Below, one piece after another: positions 34,115-46,800 of a stretch of DNA of 64,000 nt (the first letter of the stretch is position 1; every line of letters starts with the position of its first letter). Source of the stretch: Rhexocercosporidium sp. MPI-PUGE-AT-0058 (taxonomy: Eukaryota; Ascomycota; Leotiomycetes; Helotiales); contig JAGTJL010000014.1 of NCBI GenBank assembly GCA_020746875.1, positions 1,984,001 to 2,048,000 on the forward strand. The letters run 5' to 3'. The notes under the pieces are model-generated. The model was not told where the DNA came from. It did not search any database and saw nothing but the letters and a program-made list of their open reading frames with translations. The translations under genes and the position numbers were made by a program.

Positions 34115-35955
34115 TCAAGATGCTGCCGATTTACCTACAGGAGCTCTCAATACCTTTCTTAGTCGCGCTAGCTTGCTCCTGCTAGACTTTTTGAAAGAGA
34201 TGTAGCAGAGAACAAGCGTGACAAATGTCAGAGGGATTGTAACCTCGAACCAATTGTTCAAGGCTTCTCGGGAAAATGTCCCTCCGTTCTGATATTTGAT
34301 GATATCCGTGCTGAAGAATGTCTGTGGATTATCAGCATGTTTTCTGCGCTTCTGCCTGACAGAACTTACCGAGACAAATGTCGCGGGAAGAAAGATAACG
34401 GTCACAACCGTGATGATTCGCATCGCAATAGCCTCCTTCTGAGCCATGACTCCTAGCTCATGCATACTAATCGTCAAGTCTTCCATTTTCTCCGTACCTT
34501 GAGCTTGCAGATGTTGCAAGACCTATGATCTGTTAGCCAAGTCCGATTTTTGAGGGCGTGAAAACACGAACCAGAGATTTTCTATCGCCAATAATCTTCA
34601 CTAATAGTTTCGCTCGTGATATTTGCATTTCCAGGTCGTATGTCATGACTTTGACCTGCTCAGAGAAGACCAATATGTCATCCTTGCAGGTATCCCTCCA
34701 AGGAAAGCTTTTGTCGTTCAGTAAATTCTTGTAGAACTCCCTCAACGACTTGAGAATATTGACGTTGGCTTCCAAAATCATGATCGCTACATTTATTTTC
34801 TCTTCGTGACTTTGCACGTATTGGACATCTTTTGGTTCAAAATGGTGACGAGGGACAGATCGATCCCGAGGAGCAAACACAATTGCAGTCTGTGAGGTCC
34901 TCGTTAGTCTTTGCCGGGGAGAAATTTTTAGATTTACTCACTGCGCGATCAATGGATTCTTCCAGCCATTGAATGTACCAACGCCAATCTTCCACAGACC
35001 AATTGCAACAGAGTAGATGAACGTCCAGACTACGTCTAAAACAATTCTCAGGGGAGCTGAAGTCTCTGTCTTCGGGCCGTCCATCCACGCCATTCATGTC
35101 TTCTATCCTGTCTTTGATTTCTTTGTCGCCCTTGGTTACTATCCACAGCGATGTTCCGGTCTCAACATCAAATTGGTGGTGAATAGCTGCCTGCCGTATG
35201 GACCATTCCTGCTCCTGAAGTTTCGTATCTGGTAGCGAGATATAATTACTCGCTTTCAGGTTATAGCATAATTGAAACTGGCGACCACTTCTCCCTAGGA
35301 ACTCGACTTTAGGTCCTCGAGCAAGCTCTTTGATCATATTCTGCTCCCGAAACCCACTAAATCGCAAATCTCGGGGCACTGCTTGAGACCCAAACACTGA
35401 CAGGAAGTCGATATAGATCGGCATAACTTGGTGGTAAGTGAGAATCCGAAGAAGCATTCGGAGACTAATTTTGAGGGGTTCTCGTGAGTTTTCGGCGTAA
35501 AAATATCTATAAAAAAAAGCGTGAGCCAGAGTCCCTCGACTTTGAATCTGATGGAAACTGGGATTAATTACATAAATCTGCATAATGGATCCTTCTTCGT
35601 TGCGAGCTCCCCTATTGTTGTTCCCGCGACCGGGCCAGGCATGGATTCATCGCCGAGCCATGCCTTCAGAGCCTCATCGTTGAAAATATTCTGCTTCTCA
35701 AATCCTTTGGCAGAAGGTCAGAAAAATAACCGTAACCAAGGGGGGAAACATACCCTGGGCCGAAGGGAGTAGGTCTCGAAACGGAACTTCATATTCGTCT
35801 TCATCCTGAATCAAAAGTGTGCGCTCGGTGCCCCTCAGTCGGACGAAAGACGCCTCTGCAGCATCCCGGTACGTTGTTTGGCAAATCAGGTTTCTCGGAT
35901 AGGACTCAAAATCCGCATACGATCGCTTAAAGGTATCTACCAGCATTGGTGGCAT
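34115..35955 (-). CDS. Fungal CorA-like two-TM membrane protein
   Basis: Six exons: 35,754-35,955, 35,572-35,704, 34,942-35,506, 34,572-34,889, 34,370-34,522 and 34,115-34,321; sum 1,578 bp, giving 525 residues. ATG at 35,955. Introns have good GTAAGT/GTGAGT-type donors, and several have CTAAC branch sites. The long N-terminal soluble part ends in helical, coiled-coil-like sequence (about 330-440). Two TM helices follow: RIITVVTVIFLPATFVS (about 440-457) and VTIPLTFVTLVLCYIS (about 480-497). The spacing is that of CorA/Mrs2 channels, but the GMN signature after TM1 is absent (the loop reads IIKYQNGG), so Mg2+ transport cannot be assumed. It matches the fungal 'CorA-like transporter domain' group as I remember it. 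Confidence 0.85.
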
Positions 35956-36183
35956 AACGAAAGATTTAGCTTAATTACTGCTATTCTGACAAGAGAGTGT
36001 GTCTTGATAGTAACAAAAGGTCACATCACAGAGGAACCAAGGCCACATATATAATCAGGTATGTTGCAGCCCGGGTCTGAAGGCAGATTTTGCTTCGCCT
36101 GGTGGCTGAGTTGAGGGCTTATTTCACGGGTGAAGCAGAGAAGCAGCGGTTTAAGTTAAACCCTTTCATTCGCTCAGCCGCAG

Positions 36184-36738
36184 CTACGGAACGCCAGCTG
36201 CAACAATGCTAGGCCCCCGCCTACGTTCTGGCGAATTCGCCCTCTTAACTGCCGGCTTTTTCTTATCTTTCAATTTGGCAATGTCCTCCTTGAGTTTCTC
36301 CACCTCATCCTGCAGGTGACACGCATCGTGAGTACAACATCCACGTAGTGTCGGACTCGAAAACAACTCACATCTTTCAGAGAATCCGGTATTGCAAACC
36401 AGTACTTGTCATCAACTGTCTGTCACGGCAGATTAGACACTATAGCACATCATGTCTCGTGGCAGTATCGAGTGACATACATCTCTTCCTTTGTATCGCT
36501 CCTTCAGCTCCGGAAACCTCGCCACCAAAAACGGCTTGAGTTTCTCGTCCCATCTTAGCAGGTATGTTGGGTACGACTCTTGTCTTAGTTCCTCCTCGTC
36601 AGACATGTCCATTTCGGCCCGTGCTTTCCCAATGGTCAGGGTTCTAGCTTTGGTGGCCAAGCCTTTGATTGACTTCATAGTACTTTCTCGGCGAATGGGG
36701 CGTCCAGCGGCCGGGTCAGGTGGGTTATTTGCAGACAT
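36184..36738 (-). CDS. Small hypothetical protein with C-terminal coiled coil
   Basis: Three exons: 36,481-36,738, 36,372-36,419 and 36,184-36,309, totalling 432 bp, 143 residues; introns are 61 and 62 bp with GTATGT and GTGAGT donors. ATG at 36,738. The N-terminus is basic and Ser/Pro-rich (RRESTMKSIKGLATKARTL), the middle has an acidic patch (MDMSDEEE) and TYLLRWDEKLKPFLVARFPEL, and the C-terminus has a short Lys/Glu coiled coil (EVEKLKEDIAKLKDKKK). No signal peptide or TM segment. I do not recognise the family. It lies about 230 bp upstream of the CorA-like gene on the same strand. Confidence 0.65.
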
Positions 36739-39219
36739 TGTTGATGCTGTGCTGGGAGACCCCTTTCAAATCTGGGCGTTTGTATGAGGGTTCTTTGGAT
36801 TGCGATCTGATGGCAGATTCTTGAATAATTCCGGGCGCAGAAGCCTCGCAAAGGGGAAGGAGGCCGGGCCTCGACTTATACGGAGGGCTGCTCACAAGGC
36901 ATCTATCCAGAGCCTCAAACTCTGAGACTCGCAGCCTTAAACAATCCCAGGATTCGTGGTGGCAAGGGCATTCTGGCTGCATGAGACTTCGAGCATTGTT
37001 AGGATTGCTTGGCCAATCAAATTTGGTTTGACAGAGCCTAGCGGGATCTCACATAATGCCTACAGGCTCTCAGGCCAATGACTTCTTCAGAACTCGGTGA
37101 CCGTTTCAAGCCTGACAGGTCGGGGCGCTACATAATTTCAACGGCATTTTGAGGCCCGCATTGCAGGAACTCGCTAATTAGTAGTACCTCAGAGCTTTAA
37201 AGGTACTGGTAGAACGCAATTTGAACATTTTTGTTTACTTTCAATGCGTCTCAATCACCTCCTGATCAAGCAATCAACCCAATTTCTGAGTGAAGGAAGC
37301 ATACAATACTTTCAAACGTATGAAGAGCAATATCAATATCAAATGACACGTTTAAAGGCCAGCGTTCGCTATATTGTCAAAAAAACAAAAAAAAACAAGG
37401 GAACTGGCCTGTGACGTTGAGCGAATCTTAGCCGAGACTGCCTTCTACGCCATTGGAAATGTATTGATTTCTGATGTTAACAACCCATCATTAATTTAAT
37501 GTTCTTAAACGATATAACAAAAATGAATCTTGAGTGGCGTCTAGTAAATGATTACCATTCTCCTTTGCTACGAGTGACATGAAAGGCACAGCAGCCTAGC
37601 TTTGGTGGCTATGCGATGTTTTAGATCTCGAATTTACCGCAATGATACCTAATCCCTTTCCCAATAAAAGGCTAAGCATGACCACTATCTCGACATGGCC
37701 CCGTTCTGAAATCCTCAGAATCGCCTACCCAGTGCCAATGCTGGGAATTTCATCACTAATAACTACCGATCTGGATATGTATTGGGTGCAAGCTTTCGTC
37801 CTTTGAAAGGTCTTTTGTGTTGAGCGAAAAAAGGGTTCCCTTTTCGGACATCGGGAAGACCACATCAAACATCTTTCAAGACTAGAGTGTGACAGAATGA
37901 TCAATGACAGTAAATAAACTATCGGCGATGATTTCTCTAACGGCTGGAAAATGAATCTTGCCAAGGTTAACGAGGACATACTTGACCCTTTTACTTTGGT
38001 CCTCCTGGCTCTGTATTGTGGGAAGTACTGTACATATCCCAGTTTTGTGGAAATCAATTCTTGCATTGAATCCAGCTTCAACTTGACTATTGACTTCTTC
38101 GTTCAAAGAGTTGACCAGACTCGCGAGGCCGAAAAGGACACTGAAGAAGGTGTTTTTATACACCCGTCTTCCTGACTTTAGGTGATTGTCTCCCCTTCCC
38201 CTTTAGGAGCCTTTTCTTCTTTTGTTAAATGTGACTGATTTCAATCGATACTTGAGGGGAATTATCAGTTCGCTGATCCACTCACCACAAGTCTCACCTT
38301 ATCGAACACAACGCAAGTGCTAGTACAGAACATGACCCCGAGAGTCTACAAGCTCTTCCTTTGTAGTAAAGACACACGGTGTGAACATGAAAACCAAATG
38401 TTTTCTACAATCTGCAGACCCTAGGAGGGCGAAAAATCATTCATGAGTCCATGTCGAAGTCATAAGCCTTTTAAGTCTCTGATTTTTATCACATCCGCAA
38501 TTACAGCTACTGTGTTTACAAACTGGAGATCGATTTTGGGACTGTGAGTAGGAGGATGTTTAGGATAGGGCTGAAGTCCCTAAGATCCGCACTGTAGTCC
38601 GCACGGGACATTTCAACGAGATAAAAACAACACAGAAAATTGATAGCAAGAAAGTTGAAGACAACGGCAATCAGTCAAGGTACAAGAATCTCGGATCTTG
38701 AAAGACCAAACCCGAATGGAGGGGTAAATTCTTCACGCAATCGTACAGATAGATAGCTGCAAACCAAAATGGCCCGTGGAAAGAAGATACATCTCGGCAC
38801 ACTCTGACAAGCCGTTCACATACGGGGGATCACAAGAAGTGTCCGGACTTCTGTACCAACTGAGTGTGACTCTGGGGTTTTAGATATATAAATACTTAGC
38901 TATTTTCTCACTTATTCCTACTAGACTTCACTTTCTCAAATGTACATATCAACAATTAAGCTGCACCTCCACGCCTCCAAGCTTTCTTCGCAGAAATCAG
39001 TGGCTTGCTTGTCCTGCATTCCCAACATAGCCTATCTAAAGCAACCTTCTACACAATACACTCAGCTCAGAAACAATCAAGTAAATTCCATGTGGCCAGT
39101 TCACTGTAAAGTCCCTAGCCACCAACACACACGTCTCCACATCTGCGGCCCATGCTTCTGAACAATGGGAAATGAATAGGTGGAACGAGAAGAGTATTTA
39201 TGGTCTAACATCAGCTTTC

Positions 39220-39267
39220 AAAAATCCCCTCTCAAAAATCCCCTCTCAAAAATCCCCTCTCAAAATC
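39220..39267. repeat. 14-bp tandem repeat
   Basis: Three perfect copies of AAAAATCCCCTCTC (39,220-39,261) plus a partial copy. Confidence 0.9.
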
Positions 39268-40848
39268 CTACCCCATCACAAAACCTTGCTTGGTATGCTC
39301 AATTTTCTCGTTCATATCGAGAAGACTCATTCCAACAGCACCTTTGGCTTTTTCTAGTTCGACAGCGATAAAATAAATGACAGCAAATTATGCCCCTTTC
39401 CCCCCAATCTTATCCCCAGAACCGAAAAGACATTAAAAGATAACGAAGCAGAACCGCAACATGATTACCTAATACAGTTACTCTCATAACTCAATATGCA
39501 CACCTAACTAAACAGTATCTAGCTTCTGCTGCCGGCAACATGGCTCCGCCAACGTGGCATCGTTGCATGTGGTGAGCTGTCTGCATTGTACAAGCCTAAA
39601 TAATGGAGCAGCAAGGGATTAATTATAAACTGCCTAAATAAACATGTACATATCCGAAACCTAGGAGCACTTACTTTCCACAACGACATCAAATTCCCAG
39701 CACCACTCCTAACATCGTAACTTGCGTGAATTATTCAGAACGTCTAATCTTCATTCACAGTGTATTAGCAACAGCACCTCACCCGGCGCCAAAATTCACT
39801 AGCCCTTGCACCCATCTATACAAGTCCAGGATGAAAAAGTACCAAGCATCTAACATTATAAATCAACCTAGCCCAGCCATCTATTCTATATAATGCTACC
39901 CTCCCACACTATCCTAGCTCACTACACGTCACCAACAGAAACAGAAACAGGACCTCACTTAGTGCATATACCTCATCTCACCACTAAAATTGTATTTGCT
40001 TCTTTCCTCAACAACCCAACTAATCTCCCCGCTCTTCCCATTCCAAGCTCTAAGCAGAGTTTCCTAAGTATCGGAAATTAACCTATAAGAAGTCAGTCCA
40101 CGCTACCCACCCTGCTCAGCTCACTCCATCTCGGCTGTCAACCCGGATGCCGAGGAAGGGAGATTAAAAAACGATAACCTCCACTTGTACTGTGCCTCGA
40201 CCACAAATAACCAATCAACGAAAAATCCCCGAACCTTAGCATAATAGAGGCTCTCTACCTTTTGCTACCTCACATCAACACCATCACCGCCACTACAGTA
40301 GCACAAACACTTCAACCCAACACACCCAACTACAAACCTAGACTAACCCAAATCCAGGCATTCACCAGTCCATCTCCCATCCCATCCCATGCCATGCAGA
40401 TATAAATCCCTCTTCATTCATTCCCCAAACATTACAAACAAACACCATCTATCCACACATCAGCATAATAGACCCTCCCTCCCCACCCCTAGTCCACGCC
40501 TATTGGAATCGCAATAACATCAAATTCCACTCCCAGTCCCTCTGAAGAGTGGGAAAAAAAGAAGAAAAAAAACCGCCCTCGAAACGCCGTTAAAACCCAA
40601 AAGTACTCACTACGTATCTACTTGCAAAGTAGGATCTTACATTCCACCTCGGATAGGGAGGATAGAGTCAGTCCCTCTGCCCTCCCTCTAATCTCTTAAC
40701 CTCCCAACTTCCCAACTTTCCAAGTACAGCTAGACCTACGTCCATCCACTACCTTTACATCAACCCCCCACTGCCAACACGCCAGCCGGACTTCTAACAC
40801 ATCTTACATTTTACACCTTCCATCTCTCTCGCTACTTCTCCGGGGAAT

Positions 40849-40909
40849 TTGAAGGTTGAAGGTTGAAGGTTGAAGGGTGGGAAGGGAAGGGAAGGGAAGG
40901 GAAGGGAAG
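40849..40909. repeat. Compound microsatellite (GGTTGAA)n/(GGGAA)n
   Basis: About three GGTTGAA units followed by several GGGAA units, with no reading frame attached. Confidence 0.85.
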
Positions 40910-41546
40910 TCTGTCAATTTGAGAGGTAGTCTTACATTCGAAGCACTCTCACTGTCACTCTCACACCGATACCCACATCCATCTTCACATTTACACCTAG
41001 CCATCTCTCCCCCACATACACACACACACAAATTCACACACGCAAATTCACAATATATAAACCATCGATTTGCATTCCATTCCAACCACATCCTACAATT
41101 TAAAGTTTCGCTTCCTCCATCCACACCAACCCCAACCCCACCCCACCCCACCTACCCATCCATCCATCTAGTAGCAAGTAGCAAGTAGCAAAAGGCAGTA
41201 CGCGTTCAATCCTTCAAAAACGGATTCAAAAGTATCAATTTCAGGGTAATCCAGATGCATCGTCCTTGAGTCGTTGAATGAAGCAAAATGGATAAAAGCG
41301 GCACGAAATAGGTCGAAGATAATGAGATATGTTGTTATGCAGTGAAAACCCAACGCAACGCAATGGATGATGAACGGTTAAAGAAAACGAAAAAAAGCCG
41401 AAGCTCAAAGAGATAACATCTTAGTACATGATTAGTTTTTGCCCTTCCTTCCCACCCCACGCCCATTCATTCCAGTCTAGAACCTTCACTCGCCATCCCG
41501 TCATTCCATCATGACACCTCATCCCTCTCCAAAATCATCCTCGGCA

Positions 41547-43845
41547 CTATGGTTTGCCATTCGTGATGACGGGCTCGGCAGGACTCGTTGGGCCTGTTGA
41601 TCGCTTTGCTCTCAAAGTGAGAGGGAATGGGTACTCATCGGGATCTTCCTCCTCACTAGACATTTATTAGTACAATTCCTATATCCAATAGGGCCAAACT
41701 TACGGAAGTTTCCACGCAACATAATCCTCCGTGCTCAAACCCTCTCGTCCTTCTTGAAGGCTGGCGAAATCACCAGGTGTCATCATACCACTTCTGTCTC
41801 TTGGTGATCCAGGAACACTAAATGGTCGCGAGATCTTCTGCTCGATACCTGGGATGAAGTCGTCCTCCTCTTCGCTGCTGAAGGATGCTGGGTAGGCTCT
41901 GCGTAGGGCCAATTGTCTCGCCTTCACATACTCCATACCCATTCTCTTCCAGTCCAACAAGTCACTCAATCGTTCAGTGCGATTCCTTTGGTTGATACGT
42001 TGACGGCGAGACTTTCCGGCAAAGTCAAACATGTATGAAGTAAGCTGGTTGACCGAATCATCCACACCCTTCATACGGCGATCGACAATGTAGATGCCGT
42101 AATCCGTCGAGTTCTCAATCAACTCCTCCATGTAACACCCGAAGCCCGAAAGATTTGTTGTGATACTTGGAACACCCATTACAGTACACTCTGCTGGGGT
42201 ATATCCCCATGGCTCGTAGTATGAGGAGAAAACACCGAGATGAGTACCTCTGACGAATTCGTCGTAATCCATTGGCAGAACTGGGTTGGCGGAGTTCAAG
42301 AATTCGGGGTGGAAGACAATCTTGACACGATCGGTGGGGTGGTTGAACAGCTGGACTCGTCGGATCTGGTTAAGAATTGGGTCCTCCGCATCGTTGGCCA
42401 TGTTATGGGTTACAATCGGTGGAAGACCATGCCTCTTCATGGCGAATAACCGTCTGCGGAGCAAGATGCGATCTTGGCTGGTAACCAAATCTTTGTCATC
42501 GGGCATTGGGTCTCCATCGTGCCACTTGAGAGCACGCTCGAAAATCTTCTTTCCAACACCACGCTCAATCACATCAACCGTGTCTCGCAATGACTTGATC
42601 ACCGCTTGTCCTTTCAGTGCCTCCACGGTCAAGGACTGTGTTTGGGCGGGCATGATGATAAATGCAACAACGGTCATTTTCGAGCCGGAAGCCTTCAGTC
42701 TGTGGTTCAAGCGAGCCAGCGACTCTATGAACATGTCGACACCTTTATTCCTGTACTCATAACGACCGGCAGTGAAGAAGTAGAGGGTATTCTCTGGGTC
42801 GAAATCGTTGTGTCCATAGAAATGACCTCGGACAAAGTCGTGAATCTTCTCCTTGGCCTGTTGATGTAAATTCTGGAATTCGTGCATGGCAGAGAATTTG
42901 GTGACATTAAGACCGTTGGGAAGGACACCATCCGGTTTCCTCTTGAGAAGATGCTCGCTCTCGTACGCGGTGATGTGGGAAACTGTAGTGAAGACATCGC
43001 AAGCATGTGTAGCCGCGCGCTCAATGCAGTAACGATGGTAGATACCACGCTTTCCAGCCTCAGCATCAACATCAAAGTATTGTAGGTTGTTGTAGAAATC
43101 GACTGAACCAGCGCAGAGGTATCGACCGAGAAGGGTAGCGTGGGTGGTGAAGATTGTGGTGACATCGATTCGTCGCTTTTTGCAGAGGGGAAGGGCTACA
43201 CCGGATAACCACTCGTGGAAATGCGCAATGACAGCCTTGGTCTTTTCGTGAGCGACAAACTGTAGAATGTTAGCTGACGTCTCCAATTGAGTTCAGTTGC
43301 TTTCACCTCTCCCAAGAACCACGCAACCAGGTAACCAAAGACGACTGCCTCGTTGGTCTCGTCATCTCCAGGAGGAGATGGGATACCAGCAGTGTTCCAG
43401 AGATCTGCCTTCCACTCGTCTAGAAACTTGTATGCAGTCTTGGTATCGATCAAAATGACTCTTGGAGCTCCCTCGATCAACCATCGGCCATAGACAATGC
43501 CAATTCCTCGGGACTCCATAGCCTCGATCGTTGCGGCCAAATGGGGGTTTGTTGGAGTTAAAGCTTCTACCTCAACAGCGGCCTGTAGAAATTAGCTGTT
43601 GCCCAGAGATCCGTTGTATCTCAACTCACGGATTGCCTGTTAAGGGGCCCAATGAGGCAGTATCGGTCGCCATATTCTGCGGTTGTGACGGGCGCCTTGG
43701 ACTTGATGACGGAGTAAATCCCACCCACTGGTCTGAATCAGTGGCATTCTCCAGCGGCTTTCTGGTGTAACATACCTCGGTTGGCAACCTCTGTGGCTAT
43801 CTCGAAGAGGTAGTGGTTCCGGATGTCTCTATTTGTTTCCGCCAT
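41547..43845 (-). CDS. Glycogen synthase
   Basis: Five exons: 43,776-43,845, 43,630-43,727, 43,307-43,582, 41,704-43,259 and 41,547-41,655; sum 2,109 bp, 702 residues, close to the usual 700-710. GT3 family enzyme that transfers glucose from UDP-glucose to glycogen in the cytosol. Visible marks: N-terminal [11 protein letters not shown] (substrate-binding loop), [10 protein letters not shown] near residue 312, the E-X7-E motif [10 protein letters not shown] with Glu497 and Glu505, and the Arg cluster [14 protein letters not shown] (about 563-576) that binds glucose-6-phosphate in yeast enzymes. The C-terminal Ser/Thr-Pro region ([17 protein letters not shown]) matches the phosphorylated regulatory tail. 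The last exon adds an acidic segment ([15 protein letters not shown]). Introns are 47-48 bp; the last one has an ACTAAT-type branch site. Orthologue of yeast GSY1/GSY2. Confidence 0.96.
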
Positions 43846-46800
43846 TGTGCTGGAGTTGCTAGAATTCTAGAAGTGTGTGTTCGGATGGGGTGATGTTGAG
43901 GTAAGAAGGAGAAGACGAAGCAGGCTGGTGAAGCAGGTGGCGCGATCGGCGTCCCGACCCTGGTTGCAATTGAGGTAAGGGCGTTGATCCCGAATCAAAT
44001 CGCAGAAGGAGTTGAAGCGCAGCTTTTCGCACAAATCTGGTATGTGAGTAGGTGCGGAAGTTCTCGTGTTCTGGTTCTGGGAGCTCTGACGTTCGCAATG
44101 GAGCTTTCCCCACATGACCAAGTCAGCTATCCGCATGTGGGATTAGGACGGGGGATGTTTGCTGGATGTTTACTCACCAGCGTCAACTGAGAATGTCCGA
44201 AGAAAGGGACTGGCTGGGTATCCAGTCTCGCGGTGCAAAGCTCTCTCTTACACACAATGGAAAGAGTAAAGGCTCTTCTTATGAAGAGTTTTGAGGATGA
44301 GGGAAGGAAGGAGAGAGTCGGAAGAGGAGAAGTAGAAGAAGAGAAGAGAGCGAGAGAGCTCTTTTGCCCAGGCGGATTCGTTTCGCTGCTGCAAGTGTTA
44401 GTGCCAGTGCTGCAGCTGCTGCTGCTCCTCGAATGTCGGAAGGTTGGGAGAGAGCAGGCGCTAGCTGGGATGGGACGGACATGGGCGGGCCTTGGCGCCG
44501 ACTGGTGGCTCGCTTAGCCCGTGCATGCCCCATAAGTTCTTCAACGCTGCTTCTGGTTGGCCGATTCCAGAGCGGGGTCCATCTTTTTTCATGGTGGGTG
44601 CTCCCTGCCAGCTGCTCGATCCCTGCTGGCATGACCTCACCCTACTTGCCATCATCAACGGTCATTTGCGCGAACAAGAGGAGCAGACGAGGAAGGGAAC
44701 TGACATGATAGACTGACGGACTGACGGACTGACTGCCTGATGAAGGGACTGGCTACTTTACTGGGTGGAATGCGAATGGAAACTTGAAAACAGCGGATAC
44801 TTTCCTTTCGCGGGTTGAGCGACAATGCGGGTTGGGGTTGAATGCAAGTGAAGACGAAGAAGAAGATCGCAAGCATTCAATGGTCAATGTCATTGTCTGT
44901 CTGTTATTGTCATCCCTCCCGCACCCAATCGCAGTGCGACGTCGGGATGTGATGGCAATGGCAATGGCAATATCATCCCTCTCCCTACCTGCGGTACGGT
45001 ACGGTACGGGTGAATAGAATTATGAAGCTTTTGTCCTCGCAGTAACTACTTCTGCGCTCATCGCTTGAACTTGCACCCATCAATCCACCCCCGAACTGGC
45101 CTAGCCCCGCGAGATCTCCATTTTTACTATTGACATCCAGCCGCCCCTCTCCTCCCCTCCCCCCTCCCCCTCGAGCTTTGAGTTTTTGACAGGACAGGAC
45201 ACGGCACGATGCACTTGTTCTTCAAAGCACCACCAGCACCACCAGCACCACCATCTCCCCCATCTCCGCGATTTCCACTTTTCCACTTTTCCTCCAGACG
45301 CAGAGCTAAAATAATCTCAAGATCCTGCCTGCACCCAGCCTAGGCCCGCAGCCCGCAGCACCAGGGTGGACCCTCAATCTCCAGCATCAGGTATTTTTTT
45401 TTGCAAATCGATAACTGTACTCCCGTATTGTTTGTTGTTGTTTGCTGCCCCTCTCTCTCTCAACTCTCATTAAATAAACAACTCACTTGCACATCATCCA
45501 TAAGCACCACCTACCGCCCCCCAAGCACCCTCCCTCGCCTCAAACACTCACCCTCGCAACCCAACTCAACCCGGTCAGCAGAGGAGAATATCCGGCATCG
45601 TTGAGAACTACGCACTCGTTGGGGAGAGATCTGGGTCGAGGTGCAGGAAAAAACTACCAGACCCCTGTTTCTGGGGCGCATCTTAAGCGTCCGAAAGGTC
45701 CAACATTTTTGGCGAGCATAATTACGAGAGAGCTCCCCTCTCTCCCCTCTCCCCTCCCTCTTCCTCTCCCGTCGAGCTGGAGGAGGAAAAGAGGCGAGGG
45801 AGGGGCCTGGCCACCACCTTTCCTTACCCGTCAGTCGCCGCACTTGCATTTACGATCCCAAACCCAAGCGAAGAAAAAGAGAAGAAAAAATCTAAAAAAG
45901 AGTCCACATCTATTTCTGGTTGACGATACCTTCGTATTGGTTTATCGATTTTTGTTCAATTGTTTCTTTGATCTTCCTCCCTCGCTTCCCCACGCGCTTG
46001 ATCGGTGCTTTTTCGGAGTGGAGATGAAGCTTTGGGGTGGGTGGGTAAAGGAAAGGTAGCGAGTGAGTGGGGAGAGAGAGGCTTGGAGACGGATTGACTG
46101 ACTTCTCACGAGACCCGATGGATGAGGGGTAAGGAATCGCGGAATGGTCACGATGACGGGGGAGTAGTTTTCCCCCTCGAGTCATGAGATGAGGGGTTAA
46201 ATGTTTTCTTGTTTTTCTTGTTCTCCTCGTACTATTCTCACGAATTGGCAAGGGTCTTTTATTCCTCCTCTCTTAAATTCTGAACCCTCTTGAATATACG
46301 GGTGACAACATTCACGCTACTTTTTCTTTTGACCTACGCAGGCGTAGATAATTGCGATTTGTTGAATTTTGAATACAAATTTCAGACTTTTCTCACACCT
46401 AGGATTACACAAACTGTTTGGGACCATTGCAGCCACTGTAGTTCACAGCTCTTGGTCACAAGTGGAGACAACCATGTAATCGTACTCTCAATCTGCAAAA
46501 CACTCAAGAGTTTCTCAAGAAATTATCCATTCACCAAAGGCCACATCCATGTCACATCCAAGGACCACCAGGCCTACGTCAAATCGCCTCCGCCATAACT
46601 GAGGTTATGATCGCTACCTTAGTATGTCACGATAGCCATGTTATCTCAGTGGCGTCGAAGCGGTTGAAACAGTGCCAGTAAGATTACAGTATGAGCGGCA
46701 CCCTGTTTGCAGAACGTGGCAAGTCAAGGTTGCGCGGCTCCCTGGAGAAGACACAACGTCTTGTCTATGCAATCTTATCCCATCTCTAGTTTCCCTACTA

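Larger units (their letters stand above)
36739..41546. other. 4.8-kb intergenic region
   Basis: No convincing gene. Frames at 37,725-38,163 overlap in different registers, and the longest of them has no ATG. A TATATAAA at 38,885-38,892 lies 48 bp before ATG 38,940, which opens a 73-codon Cys/His-containing frame (38,940-39,161) of unknown status. From 39.2 to 41.2 kb the plus strand is C/A-rich with several short tandem repeats. The part next to 41,547 is the 3' flank of glycogen synthase. Confidence 0.5.

Noticed and set aside
37882..38163. 93-codon minus-strand frame with a hydrophobic start resembling a signal peptide
   Set aside because: It opens with GTG, no ATG exists in frame before the upstream stop, and an overlapping frame competes; no domain seen.
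44233..46251. Many overlapping frames of 60-190 codons on both strands
   Set aside because: They are by-products of low-complexity CT- and CCAC-rich DNA; no domain, no splice structure, both strands equally open.
46290..46598. 102-codon frame with a hydrophobic N-terminus
   Set aside because: It begins with TTG and contains no ATG near the start; no recognisable product.
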